Source: Geobacteraceae bacterium
GTDB lineage: Bacteria; Desulfobacterota; Desulfuromonadia; Geobacterales; Geobacteraceae
DNA: 64,000 bases
Direction of reading: 5' to 3'
NCBI GenBank assembly: GCA_029975275.1
Contig: JARKPN010000101.1
Span: forward strand, 104,050-168,049
Part shown: positions 10,530-19,114 of the stretch, piece by piece
How positions within the stretch are numbered: position 1 is the first letter of the stretch
Layout of the letters: each line of letters starts with the position of its first letter
The notes under the pieces: model-generated
What the model was told of the DNA's origin: nothing
The model's input: only the letters and a program-made list of their open reading frames with translations
Databases searched by the model: none
Made by a program: the position numbers and the translations under genes

Positions 10530-12086
10530 CTAAGGCTGTCCGTATTCTGTCAGTTTCTTGTACGCGAAAGGAATACGCTCCTGGACGTCGGTGGCGTTAA
10601 TCCCTGTTTCGCCCTTCTCGGCAGCAACCATATCCGCTGCCAGGCCGTGGATAAACACCCCCACCATGCAGGCTTCCATGGCATGATAGCGCTGTCCCAG
10701 CAGGGAGGCGAGTATCCCGGTCAGCACGTCCCCCATGCCTCCGGAGGCCATGCCCGGATTGCCGCTGCCGTTGACGGCGATTTCGCCCTCCGGTGAGGCT
10801 ATGACGGTATCCGCTCCCTTGAGGATGAGATAGACCCGGTAGCGCAGGGCAAACTCCCTTGCCGCGGCAACCCGGTCTCTCTCTATGTCGTCGATGGTCA
10901 GGCCGGTGAGCCGGGACATCTCTCCCGGATGCGGGGTGAGGACCAACGTCCGCGGCTTTTTCTCCAGCAGGATTGAGACGTCATCCGCGATCGCGTTCAG
11001 TCCGTCGGCGTCCACCACCATGGGAAGGTCGCACTCCCTCAGCAGCATCCGCACCAGGGCGCCGGTATCCGCCTCCCTTGATATTCCCGGGCCGAGCGCC
11101 ACGCTGTCCTTGCCACGGAGGGCCATGAGGACGGCATCCAGGTTGCGTTCGCCGAGAAACCCGACGCCTGCGTCGGCAAGCGGCAGGGTCATCGCCTCAG
11201 TGGTCTTGGTCTCCAGTATCGAATTCAGGCTGGCAGGCACTGCCAGCGTTACCAGCCCCGAGCCTGTCCTGACAGCGCTGTTGGCCGCCAGTGAGGCTGC
11301 GCCGGTTTTCCCGGTGGAACCGGCAATGATCAGGCAGTGTCCGTAGCTCCCCTTGTGTCCCCTGCGGTCCCGTCTCCTCACCAGAGGGCGTATCGTCACG
11401 GGGTCGAGGAACTGTCGGGTTTCCGTGGCCGCGGTTACCACATCGGGGAGCCCGATATCGGCTATTACGAGCTTTCCGGTATGTTCGCGGCCTGGGTAGA
11501 GGACGTGACCCATCTTGCCGAATGCGAAGGTAACCGTAATGTCCGCCTCAACGGCGACCCCCAGGACACGTCCGCTTGCCGCGTCAATCCCGGAGGGAAG
11601 ATCGACCGAGAGCACCGGTTTCCCCGAGCCGTTCATAAGGCGTATCGCTTCCGCGTGGATCCCCGACACCTCCTTGACGAGCCCTATTCCGAACAGCGCG
11701 TCGACGACCACCGAGGCGCTGTCCAGCGCGGAGGCCAGGGATGTGAGACCCTCTTGGGAGGGACAGAACACCAGATCCGAGGGTTCCAGGAGCAGCAGGT
11801 TCGTCAGCGCGTCGCCGGATATCCGGGACCGTTCGGCAAGGACGAATACCCTGGCGTTCCATCCTGACCGACGCAGGCAGCGCGCTATGACGTACCCGTC
11901 CCCGCCGTTGTTCCCTTTTCCTGCGACAATGACCGCCGACCTTCCCCCACCGTGGCCGAATTCGTCAACAACCACGTCCGCACAGGCCCTGCCGGCGGTT
12001 TCCATCAGCAGGCGGCCGGGAATGCCGTGCTGCTCCATTGTGCGGCGTTCAGCCTCTCTCATCGTGGCGGCGGTGACTATTCTCAT
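10530..12086 (-). CDS. nnr: Bifunctional NAD(P)HX epimerase/dehydratase
   Basis: This 518-residue fusion repairs hydrated NAD(P)H. The N-terminal YjeF_N epimerase domain (about 1-215) shows GKGNNGGDGYVIAR and VDLPSGIDAASG. The C-terminal ADP-dependent dehydratase domain (about 225-510) shows KGSYGHCLIIAGSTGKTGAA, VDADGLNAI, LTPHPGEMSRL and the catalytic GMASGGMGDVLTG. Both halves are intact and of normal length. It starts three bases after the acpS stop. The order acpS-nnr-CBS-tsaE-lysC-cimA-comEA makes a long minus-strand operon. Confidence 0.96.
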   Translation of the reverse strand: MRIVTAATMREAERRTMEQHGIPGRLLMETAGRACADVVVDEFGHGGGRSAVIVAGKGNNGGDGYVIARCLRRSGWNARVFVLAERSRISGDALTNLLLLEPSDLVFCPSQEGLTSLASALDSASVVVDALFGIGLVKEVSGIHAEAIRLMNGSGKPVLSVDLPSGIDAASGRVLGVAVEADITVTFAFGKMGHVLYPGREHTGKLVIADIGLPDVVTAATETRQFLDPVTIRPLVRRRDRRGHKGSYGHCLIIAGSTGKTGAASLAANSAVRTGSGLVTLAVPASLNSILETKTTEAMTLPLADAGVGFLGERNLDAVLMALRGKDSVALGPGISREADTGALVRMLLRECDLPMVVDADGLNAIADDVSILLEKKPRTLVLTPHPGEMSRLTGLTIDDIERDRVAAAREFALRYRVYLILKGADTVIASPEGEIAVNGSGNPGMASGGMGDVLTGILASLLGQRYHAMEACMVGVFIHGLAADMVAAEKGETGINATDVQERIPFAYKKLTEYGQP

Positions 12087-12089
12087 ATA

Positions 12090-12467
12090 TTAGCGCTCCA
12101 GGACCACCATGGCCACGGCATAGGCCCCGTCATGGGAAAGTGCGGTATGGGACATCTTCAGACCCAGCTCGGCAAAGATGGCAGCGGCCCTGCCGTGGAG
12201 TTCCAGACGGGGTTTACCGAGATCGTTTCTGACCACCTCGACATCCTTCCAGGACATGCCGTCCCGCAGGCCCAGCCCGCTGGCCTTGAAAAACGCCTCC
12301 TTTGCGGCGAAGCGGGTGGCAAAGTGCTGGGCGCTCCGTTTCTTCCGGCCGCAGTACTCGATTTCCGCCGGGGTGAACACCCGCTGGAACAGGGAATCCT
12401 TTCCCTCCGCGAGAAACCGCTCGAAGCGCGTGATGTCAACTATGTCGATGCCGGTGCCGAAAATCAT
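12090..12467 (-). CDS. acpS: Holo-[acyl-carrier-protein] synthase
   Basis: This enzyme transfers 4'-phosphopantetheine from CoA to the acyl carrier protein. The 125-residue form starting [18 protein letters not shown] fits the family length. The conserved magnesium ligands are the Asp in GIDIVDI and the Glu in the [12 protein letters not shown] segment. The open frame extends about 70 codons further upstream, but that part has no family resemblance, so ATG 12467 is the preferred start. A GGGACGG stretch about 8 bases upstream may serve as the ribosome site. It heads the operon with nnr. Confidence 0.93.
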   Translation of the reverse strand: MIFGTGIDIVDITRFERFLAEGKDSLFQRVFTPAEIEYCGRKKRSAQHFATRFAAKEAFFKASGLGLRDGMSWKDVEVVRNDLGKPRLELHGRAAAIFAELGLKMSHTALSHDGAYAVAMVVLER

Positions 12468-12700
12468 CGCATGTGCCGTCCCGAAAGAGGGTACCGGAGA
12501 CCCTTCGTGTTCCGTTCCCCAAAAGGCGAATCGGATCTTTTTACAGTGAATCCCACCCACTGTCAATCGTCTTCTTGACCACGGTTCAGCAATCGTAGAA
12601 TCCGGGAAGGGAGGCCCCGACAGATGGAACCATGACCACGCTTCCGCTGGGCTGTGGAACGGGATCACCGTTGCCGGCATCCCTTTTTTTGCCCTCCCGG

Positions 12701-12728
12701 TTTACCCCTCTTTGATTTATGGTAGAAT
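12701..12728 (+). promoter_or_regulatory. Possible sigma-70 promoter for the YtxH gene
   Basis: TTTACC (12701-12706) and TAGAAT (12723-12728) are separated by 16 bases, about 30 bases before the start codon at 12760. The -10 matches 5 of 6 consensus bases, the -35 fewer. Confidence 0.4.
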
Positions 12729-12759
12729 GTTCCCCATTCGACAGCTAAAGGAGGTGCAT

Positions 12760-13107
12760 ATGCCGGACAGGAACACCACCATCAAGGTAGGGGCATTGAT
12801 GCTGATTGCCGGTGGAGTCATCGGTGCGGGAGTGGCCCTGCTTTTCGCCCCCCAGTCGGGGAAAGCGACGCGCAAGGATATATCCCGCTACGCCAGGAAG
12901 GTCAGACGGCGGGCAGAGGACGTGGTGGACGACTTTTCCGACACCATATCCAGGATGGTCGAGACGGTTGGGGAGAAGTCGGCCGACATCCTCGACAGGG
13001 GCACCGATCTCGCTCACGACGTCAAAAAGGAGATCCTTAAGACTATCGAGGACGGCCAGGAAAAGCTGGAAAAACAACGTGCCCGCCTCGCACGTTTCCT
13101 CGGATAG
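12760..13107 (+). CDS. YtxH domain protein
   Basis: This 115-residue protein begins MPDRNTTIKVGALMLIAG, with one membrane segment at about residues 8-28 (small residues, GGVIGAGVALLFAP). The YtxH hallmark APQSGKATRK follows, and then a long charged amphipathic helix to the end. YtxH-type proteins are small stress-linked membrane proteins of unknown biochemical role. The start at 12760 is fixed by an excellent Shine-Dalgarno, AAAGGAGGTG, six bases upstream; an in-frame upstream ATG at 12712 is unlikely. It is a single gene, divergent from acpS and convergent with the TPR gene. Confidence 0.85.
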   Translation: MPDRNTTIKVGALMLIAGGVIGAGVALLFAPQSGKATRKDISRYARKVRRRAEDVVDDFSDTISRMVETVGEKSADILDRGTDLAHDVKKEILKTIEDGQEKLEKQRARLARFLG

Positions 13108-13174
13108 GCCGCGCGCCCTGCCGGTTCAGGCGAGGGGAGCGTCCTCACGGCCTCCCCTTCCGTGTCCGCCCGCT

Positions 13175-13969
13175 TCACTGTTTTGCTTCTTCCTTCAACC
13201 CTTCAAGTACCGCCCGAACCTCGCTGATTGTCTCTTCCGCTCGGGGTGACTTCTCATTCTTCAGGTAAAGCTCGAAATATTTAATCGCATCCGTAATCCT
13301 CTCCTGGTCGAGACAGATGCTGCCCATGGTCAGGTAAGGCAGTGGAAAGGATGGATCGAGCCTGACCGCTGCCGCGCACTCCTTCTCGGCCTCCGCGAGA
13401 TCGTCCATATCGTAGTAGAGCTCACCGAGGTTGAAATGCGCTGCCGCATCCTCGGGATCGATTGTCACACCCTTCCGGTATGCGTCGATGGCCTTTTCCC
13501 GCTCGCCGAGGCCGTAATAGGCGTCACCCAGCGCGTTCAGCGCAAAGACATTGTGGGGATCCATCTCCAGTGCGGTGGTATAGTACCGGATCGCCTCGTC
13601 GGGCTGCTCCATGCAGTTGTATACCAACCCCACGCTCACGTATCCGTCAGGGTCATCAGGGTTCAGTCCGATGACGCGCCGGTATGCATCAATGGCTTCC
13701 TGGTACCGGCCCGCCTCGAAATGTATATCCCCCACTGCCGTCAAGGCTTCCGTGTTTCCGGGATCCAGGCGCAATCCCTCGCTATAGGCGGCAAGGGCCT
13801 CGGCCAGCTTCCCGAGCTCGGCCAGACCGTAGCCGAGTCTGAAATGGCCCTCGGGGCGTTCCGGTTCAAGCTGCACGCATCGTCTGAAGCGCTCCACCCC
13901 CTTTTTTATTTCTCCCGCCTCCAGAAAAGCTATCCCCTCCCGCAGACCGTCATCAAAAAGTTCAGGCAT
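13175..13969 (-). CDS. Tetratricopeptide repeat protein
   Basis: The 264-residue soluble protein is almost entirely TPR: about six units of 34 residues from residue 25 on, with regular signatures such as GHFRLGYGLAELGKLAEALA, AIDAYRRVIGLNPDDPDGY and AIDAYRKGVTIDPEDAAAHF. It has no signal peptide when started at MPELFDDGLREG. That start is supported by GGAGG seven to eight bases upstream; longer in-frame starts exist but lack support. It should act as a protein-interaction scaffold. The gene diverges from ptsP, with 163 bases between starts. No specific partner can be named. Confidence 0.85.
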   Translation of the reverse strand: MPELFDDGLREGIAFLEAGEIKKGVERFRRCVQLEPERPEGHFRLGYGLAELGKLAEALAAYSEGLRLDPGNTEALTAVGDIHFEAGRYQEAIDAYRRVIGLNPDDPDGYVSVGLVYNCMEQPDEAIRYYTTALEMDPHNVFALNALGDAYYGLGEREKAIDAYRKGVTIDPEDAAAHFNLGELYYDMDDLAEAEKECAAAVRLDPSFPLPYLTMGSICLDQERITDAIKYFELYLKNEKSPRAEETISEVRAVLEGLKEEAKQ

Positions 13970-14075
13970 TGCCGCCACCTCCATTCCAAGGATTACCCTT
14001 TTCGGCCCAACTATACCAGAAACCATCCCCGATCGCCACAAATCCCCGGATCAGGTTAAAAATGGCTGAAATAGC

Positions 14076-14104
14076 TTTCCATAGGATATCGAATCACTTA
14101 TACT
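14076..14104 (+). promoter_or_regulatory. Probable sigma-70 promoter of ptsP
   Basis: TTTCCA (14076-14081) and TATACT (14099-14104) are separated by 17 bases. They match 4 and 5 of 6 consensus positions and lie about 30 bases before ATG 14133, which is preceded by AAGGAT. Confidence 0.5.
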
Positions 14105-14132
14105 CAAACTCTATTCAAAAGGATATAGCGAC

Positions 14133-16493
14133 ATGACCGACGACAGCCCCGCAAATCTCGGACTCAGGACCCTCGAAGACATCAGCGAACTGATCCTGCA
14201 TTCCCATGATCTCAGGGAGACCCTGCAGAATATCGTCAACATGGTGGCGAAACGGATGGGGTCCGATGTCTGCTCCATATACCTGCTGGAGAAGGACGGG
14301 GAGACCCTTGCCCTGTATGCCACCAAGGGACTGTCAAGAGGCTCCGTCGGCAAGGTCCGGATGAACACCTCCGAGGGTCTGACCGGTCTGGTTGTGGAGC
14401 AGCGTGGCGTGGTGGCCATCGAGGATGCGCCGTCCCACCCCCGCTACAAATACTTCCGCGAGACCAAGGAGGAGCGTTTCCGTTCCTTTCTCGGCATTCC
14501 GCTGTTCGAGCACAAAAGCCCCACCGGCGTCATAGTGGTGCAGACCAGGGAGCCGCGCTTTTTCACCGCCAGGGAGATAAGCGCCCTCACCACCATTGCA
14601 AACCAGATCAGCAGCATCGTCATCAATGCCCGGCTCCTCGACTCGATAAGGAAAAAAGAGGAAGAGCGCGCGTTCTTCGAGAGCGAGTTGCGGAGGATCA
14701 GGTCCGGAAGCGACGACGGAACACTCCTGCCGCTCAAAAGCACAAAACAGACCGGTCGTCTGCCCATGGTGCGTGGAACCGCGGTATCGCCCGGGTTTTC
14801 CTGGGGCAAAGTTTCCGTGCTGAACCGTTCGACCGATATTGCTTCGCCTGCCGTAGAGCACGTGGGATCGCTCCAGGAAGAGAAAAAGAGCTTCTTGCTC
14901 GCCGTGGAAAAGGCGAAGATCCAGACCCTCTACCTGGAGAAGCGCGTTGCCCAGGCCCTGTCGAAGGAAGACGCGGCCATCTTCCACACCCACCTGATGA
15001 TACTGGAGGACCGCGGCTTCGCCGCCAAAGTGCTTGATCGCCTGGCGGACGGGATCGGCGCAGTCCGCGCGGTGCAGGACGTGGTCGACTCGTACGTGGC
15101 GGCGTTTTCCAAGATGGAAGACCCCTACCTGCGGGAACGCTCCGCAGACATGAAGGATATAGGCCGCAGGATTATCGATTGCCTGACCGGCACCGACCGG
15201 CAGGCAACCATGCTGCGGGAGAAAAGGATCCTGCTTGCAAAAGAGGTTCTTCCCTCCGACCTGGCCGTCATGGACCATGAAAAGATCCTCGGGATCATCA
15301 GCGGGAGCGGCGACGCCAACTCCCACGCCTCCATCATGGCCAAATCGCTCGGGATACCGGCGGTCATAGCGGATTGGGAAGCGATCAGAAACATAACAAA
15401 GCGCGATCATGTCATTATTGACGGCAACTCCGGCTGCGTGTACATCAACCCCGACGAAAAGGTCACGCAGGAATACGAGCGGCTGAGCCAGGATTTCAGC
15501 ACCAGGAAACGGGAGCTGGACGGGTTGCGCGAACTCCCGGCGACCACTACGGACGGTACCAGAGTCCGTCTGCTCGCCAACATCGCGCTCCTCAACGACA
15601 TCAGGGTCGCCATGGCTAACGGCGCCGAAGGGGTGGGCCTCTACCGGACCGAATTCCCATATATGGCCCGCAGCGCGTTCCCCGGCAGGGAGGATCTGTT
15701 CAGGCTCTACCGTAAGGTTCTCGAGGGGTTCGCCCCGCTCCCGGTTACCATCCGGACCCTGGATATCGGTGGAGACAAGAAACTTTCCTACTTTCCGCAC
15801 CCTCAAGAGGAGAATCCGTTCATGGGATGGCGATCCATAAGGCTTGCCCTGGAACGCCCGGAGATCCTGCGGGATCAGCTTGCGGGAGTGCTCATGGCTT
15901 CCCGTTTCGGCACCCCCCGGCTGATGTTTCCGCTGATCTCGCGTATCGAAGAGGTTCGCAGTATCAGGGAGATACTGGCCGAAATGAGGGTCGAGGTGGA
16001 AAAGGCCGGTCATGCGGTGTCGCCGGAGATCGGATTCGGCATCATGGTCGAGGTCCCGGCCGCGGTCCAGATGGCCGAATTTCTCATCAGGGAAGTGGAC
16101 TTTTTCAGCATCGGCACCAACGACCTGATCCAGTACACCCTTGCCGCTGACCGGAACAACACGAAGGTTCGGCACTACTATGACCCCTACCATCCTGCAG
16201 TACTGCACTCCATAAAGCACGTGGCCGACGTCTGTGCCAGGGCCGGAAAAAGCCTGTCCGTCTGCGGGGAGATGGCGTCCGACCCGGTGAACGCGGTCCT
16301 GCTCATGGGCCTCGGGATCACCGAGTTCAGCCTGTCGGCTCCCTATATCCCGGTGGTAAAACAGTCTCTCCGCAGGATTTCAAAAAAAGAGGCCGATGGG
16401 TTGGCCGCAAACATACTTAGGCTGGAGAGTTCAGCCGAGATACGGGAAGAGATCGGACGCTTCAGGAAAGAATTCCCCTTTCTGACCGCCTGA
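14133..16493 (+). CDS. ptsP: PEP-protein phosphotransferase with GAF domain (PtsP, nitrogen PTS enzyme I)
   Basis: This 786-residue protein is the enzyme I of the nitrogen-related PTS: it takes phosphate from PEP and passes it to NPr. An N-terminal GAF sensor domain (about 15-165) is followed by the enzyme I core. The swivelling His domain carries the phospho-histidine H398 in GSGDANSHASIMAKSLGIP, and the PEP-binding TIM barrel shows TLDIGGDKKL, ENPFMGWRSIR and the catalytic C711 in SVCGEMASDP. All key residues are present. No NPr or EIIA-Ntr gene lies in the window. The ModE-like regulator follows after 32 bases, so the two may be co-transcribed. Confidence 0.94.
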   Translation: MTDDSPANLGLRTLEDISELILHSHDLRETLQNIVNMVAKRMGSDVCSIYLLEKDGETLALYATKGLSRGSVGKVRMNTSEGLTGLVVEQRGVVAIEDAPSHPRYKYFRETKEERFRSFLGIPLFEHKSPTGVIVVQTREPRFFTAREISALTTIANQISSIVINARLLDSIRKKEEERAFFESELRRIRSGSDDGTLLPLKSTKQTGRLPMVRGTAVSPGFSWGKVSVLNRSTDIASPAVEHVGSLQEEKKSFLLAVEKAKIQTLYLEKRVAQALSKEDAAIFHTHLMILEDRGFAAKVLDRLADGIGAVRAVQDVVDSYVAAFSKMEDPYLRERSADMKDIGRRIIDCLTGTDRQATMLREKRILLAKEVLPSDLAVMDHEKILGIISGSGDANSHASIMAKSLGIPAVIADWEAIRNITKRDHVIIDGNSGCVYINPDEKVTQEYERLSQDFSTRKRELDGLRELPATTTDGTRVRLLANIALLNDIRVAMANGAEGVGLYRTEFPYMARSAFPGREDLFRLYRKVLEGFAPLPVTIRTLDIGGDKKLSYFPHPQEENPFMGWRSIRLALERPEILRDQLAGVLMASRFGTPRLMFPLISRIEEVRSIREILAEMRVEVEKAGHAVSPEIGFGIMVEVPAAVQMAEFLIREVDFFSIGTNDLIQYTLAADRNNTKVRHYYDPYHPAVLHSIKHVADVCARAGKSLSVCGEMASDPVNAVLLMGLGITEFSLSAPYIPVVKQSLRRISKKEADGLAANILRLESSAEIREEIGRFRKEFPFLTA

Positions 16494-16525
16494 TAAAGCA
16501 TACGCACTATCGAAAAGGAGACGAA

Positions 16526-17341
16526 ATGAGTATGAACGGTTCCAGGCAGAAGATGGAGGTTGCCGGTACGGTATCACTCTGCAAGGAGGAACGGGAATAC
16601 CTGGGTGACGACAGGATCAGGCTGCTTGAGATGATCGATGAGCACGGCTCCATCACCAAGGCGGCCAAGGCGGTCGGCATAAGCTACAAGACGGCCTGGG
16701 ACACGATGGACGCCATCAACAACCTGTCGGACAGGCCCCTGTTCGTCCGCATGGCAGGAGGTAAATCGGGCGGGGGTACGCGGCTCACCGACGAAGGTCG
16801 CGAGGTCATCAACAAATACCGGGTCATCCGCGAGGAGCACGAGAAGTTCCTGGCAAACATAACCAAGAGGGTCGGTTCGGCCCAGGAGCTTTATAAATTC
16901 ATCAAGAGGATAGCCATGAAAATCAGCGCACGCAACATTTTCAGCGGTACCATCGCCCGCCTGACCAGGGGTGCGGTCAATTCGGAGGTTGTCATATCCC
17001 TCAAGGGGGGGGATTCTCTCGTCTCGGTGGTTACCAATGAAAGCGTCGAGGGGCTCGGGCTGCGGGAGGGGTCCGAGGTCTATGCCATTATAAAGGCAAG
17101 CTCGGTGCTGATAGGCAAAAACCTCGAAGAGAGCGGTATCAGCAGCGGTAACATTCTGGCCGGCAGGATCGTCAGTCTGGTGGAAGGCGCCGTTAATACG
17201 GAGGTCACCCTTGAGCTCTCCGGAGGAAATACCATCAGCGCCGTGATAACCAACAGCAGCGCCCGGAAACTGGCCCTCAGGGAAGGGGACGCTGCCTGCG
17301 CCGTCTGCAAGGCCTCCGATGTAATACTGGGAGTCAGCTGA
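16526..17341 (+). CDS. ModE-family transcriptional regulator with two TOBE domains
   Basis: The 271-residue protein has the full ModE plan. A winged helix-turn-helix (about 28-105) shows GSITKAAKAVGISYKTAWDT and RMAGGKSGGGTRLTDEG. Two tandem TOBE/Mop domains follow, starting SARNIFSGTIARLTRGAVN near 132 and SSGNILAGRIVSLVEGAVN near 203. TOBE pairs bind molybdate or tungstate, so the protein should be a molybdate-responsive repressor. No mod transport or molybdopterin gene is in the window, so its targets lie elsewhere. It has a Shine-Dalgarno (AAAGGAG) and follows ptsP. Confidence 0.92.
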   Translation: MSMNGSRQKMEVAGTVSLCKEEREYLGDDRIRLLEMIDEHGSITKAAKAVGISYKTAWDTMDAINNLSDRPLFVRMAGGKSGGGTRLTDEGREVINKYRVIREEHEKFLANITKRVGSAQELYKFIKRIAMKISARNIFSGTIARLTRGAVNSEVVISLKGGDSLVSVVTNESVEGLGLREGSEVYAIIKASSVLIGKNLEESGISSGNILAGRIVSLVEGAVNTEVTLELSGGNTISAVITNSSARKLALREGDAACAVCKASDVILGVS

Positions 17342-17350
17342 ACCGGTTCC

Positions 17351-18121
17351 CTATCCCTTTTCCCCGGAATGGGACTTTTGCGCGGGTTCCAGCCCCAGCA
17401 CCCGCATCACCGCCTTCATGTCGTTCCACACCTCCCGTTTCATGGCCGGGTTCCTCAGCAGGTAGGCCGGATGGAAGGTGGGCATGAGGGGAATGCCGTG
17501 GTAGTCGTGGAAGCGACCGCGCAGCATTGATATGGGCTCCCTCACCGCAAGCAGAGTCTGTGCGGCAAAGGTTCCCAGCGCAACTATCACCTCCGGCCCT
17601 ACCGCTTTGATCTGGCGGAGCAGGAACGGCTGGCAGGCATCGATCTCGGCCGGGAGCGGGTTCCGATTGCCGGGCGGACGGCATTTGAGGACATTGCAGA
17701 TATACACCTCCTCCCGATCGAATCCCATGGCCTGGATGATCCTGGTGAGAAGCTGTCCCGCCTCGCCCACAAACGGTTCGCCCTGGAGGTCCTCGTCCCG
17801 CCCCGGCGCCTCGCCGACAAACACTATCCTTGCCTCAGGATTCCCGACGCCAAACACCAGCCTGGTCCTTCCGGCCCCCAGGGCGCAGCGCCGGCAGTCC
17901 CCCAGGTCGTGCAGAACATCCTCTACGGATTCCGGAACGGGGCTGCCGGCATCACTCATCGACTCCTCCCCCTTCAGCGGGAGGGGCTCCGGAGTGGCCG
18001 AGGCGGTCACCTGTCCGGCCGCTGTCACGGCGAACGGCAAACCCTCGACCCCGGTCTCCCGCAGTTCGCCAAGATACCCGCGCAGGGATGAGAGGAGCAA
18101 GCGGAGCTCAGTATCCGACAT
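17351..18121 (-). CDS. Uracil-DNA glycosylase, family 4 (4Fe-4S)
   Basis: The protein removes uracil from DNA. Family 4 features are clear: DCRRCALGAGRTRLVFG with two cluster cysteines, VFVGEAPGRDEDLQGEPFVG (motif 1), ICNVLKCRPPGNRNPLP with further cluster cysteines, and the C-terminal PTFHPAYLLRNPA with the active-site histidine. The first 75 residues before DLGDCRRC are a low-similarity leader, usual for this group. Start ATG 18121 gives 256 residues. It converges on the ModE gene with only nine bases between stops and diverges from the phospholipase-like gene. Confidence 0.94.
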   Translation of the reverse strand: MSDTELRLLLSSLRGYLGELRETGVEGLPFAVTAAGQVTASATPEPLPLKGEESMSDAGSPVPESVEDVLHDLGDCRRCALGAGRTRLVFGVGNPEARIVFVGEAPGRDEDLQGEPFVGEAGQLLTRIIQAMGFDREEVYICNVLKCRPPGNRNPLPAEIDACQPFLLRQIKAVGPEVIVALGTFAAQTLLAVREPISMLRGRFHDYHGIPLMPTFHPAYLLRNPAMKREVWNDMKAVMRVLGLEPAQKSHSGEKG

Positions 18122-18166
18122 TCTTTAACCCTTTACATTCCATGCCGCATTCACTATTCTGAAACC

Positions 18167-19114
18167 ATGGTAATTCTTACAGCCGTCCTTCTGCTGCTTC
18201 TCTTCTTTCCACACGATGCCCTTGCCTGGGGTCCGGGATTCCATCTCCAGCTCGGCTCAACCATCCTCGGCAACCTGCAGGCAATCAAGCCGGCCCTGGC
18301 CACGCTCATCGGGGGGTTCCCCCTCGACTTCCTCTACGGCTGCATAGCAGCCGACATAACCATCGGCAAGAGGTTCACCCATTACCTGCAGCACTGCCAT
18401 CGATGGGACATCGGACTGAAGGTCCTGCGCAGCGCCGTTACCGGCCCGCAGAAGGCCTGCGCGTACGGCTACCTCGCCCACCTGGCCTCGGACACCGTGG
18501 CACACAACTACTTCGTCCCCTACAAGCTCATGCGGAGCTTCTCCAGGCTCACCATGAAGCACACCTACTGGGAGATGCGCTTCGAAACCCTGGTGGACAG
18601 GGAGATCTGGGAAACGGGAAAAAGGGTGTCGATGGAGCACTACCGGCTCAATGACGCCCTGTTACGGGATGTGCTCTCGGATACCATCTTTTCCTTTGCC
18701 ACCAACAAGCGTATTTTCAACTCCCTCCTGCTGTTGAGCCGCATGGAGAAATGGCAGGAGGTATTGAAAACGGTCGCCGAGTCTTCCAGTTATGCCCTGG
18801 AGATCAGCGACCTGGAGGAGTACACCTCGCTCTCGGAAGAGGCCGTGATCGATTTTCTCAACCAGGAGGAGAGGTCGAGGTATTTTCTCGCGGATCCGAC
18901 CGGTGAACGGGCACTGGCAACCGCCGAGGCGGTCAGGAGGAACCTGAGGATTCTCTACAAGAGCGGAAAGATCAGCCACGAACAGGCATTCGGGGAACTG
19001 GAGGAGCTGAAGCCCAGGCTCCGACAGGCCATCTGTGCGCCTGCAATGCTCCAGCAGCTCCACCCCGTGGTCCGTAAACCGAGGTTCTACCCATTACGGC
19101 CTGCCCGCTTCTGA
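18167..19114 (+). CDS. Zinc-dependent phospholipase C-like secreted protein
   Basis: A 20-residue signal peptide (hydrophobic L-rich core, ending DALA) would be cleaved to leave tryptophan at the mature N-terminus (WGPGFHLQLG). In bacterial zinc phospholipases C the mature N-terminal Trp is itself a zinc ligand, so the cleavage site supports the family. Further likely ligands are the H in GFH, the HCHRW segment near residue 77 and the GYLAHLASDTVAHNY segment near 100, which carries the HxxxD/H pattern. The C-terminal half (about 165-300) is helical and unassigned. The 3' end overlaps the convergent coaBC gene by 28 bases. The substrate is unknown. Confidence 0.78.
   Translation: MVILTAVLLLLLFFPHDALAWGPGFHLQLGSTILGNLQAIKPALATLIGGFPLDFLYGCIAADITIGKRFTHYLQHCHRWDIGLKVLRSAVTGPQKACAYGYLAHLASDTVAHNYFVPYKLMRSFSRLTMKHTYWEMRFETLVDREIWETGKRVSMEHYRLNDALLRDVLSDTIFSFATNKRIFNSLLLLSRMEKWQEVLKTVAESSSYALEISDLEEYTSLSEEAVIDFLNQEERSRYFLADPTGERALATAEAVRRNLRILYKSGKISHEQAFGELEELKPRLRQAICAPAMLQQLHPVVRKPRFYPLRPARF

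Noticed and set aside
12468..12680. Upstream extension of acpS to give 196 residues
   Set aside because: The extra part has no family similarity; the 125-residue form has the normal length and start.
14334..16220. Very long open frame opposite ptsP
   Set aside because: ptsP on the plus strand has all catalytic residues. The opposite frame is a by-product of GC-rich codon usage and shows no known domain.
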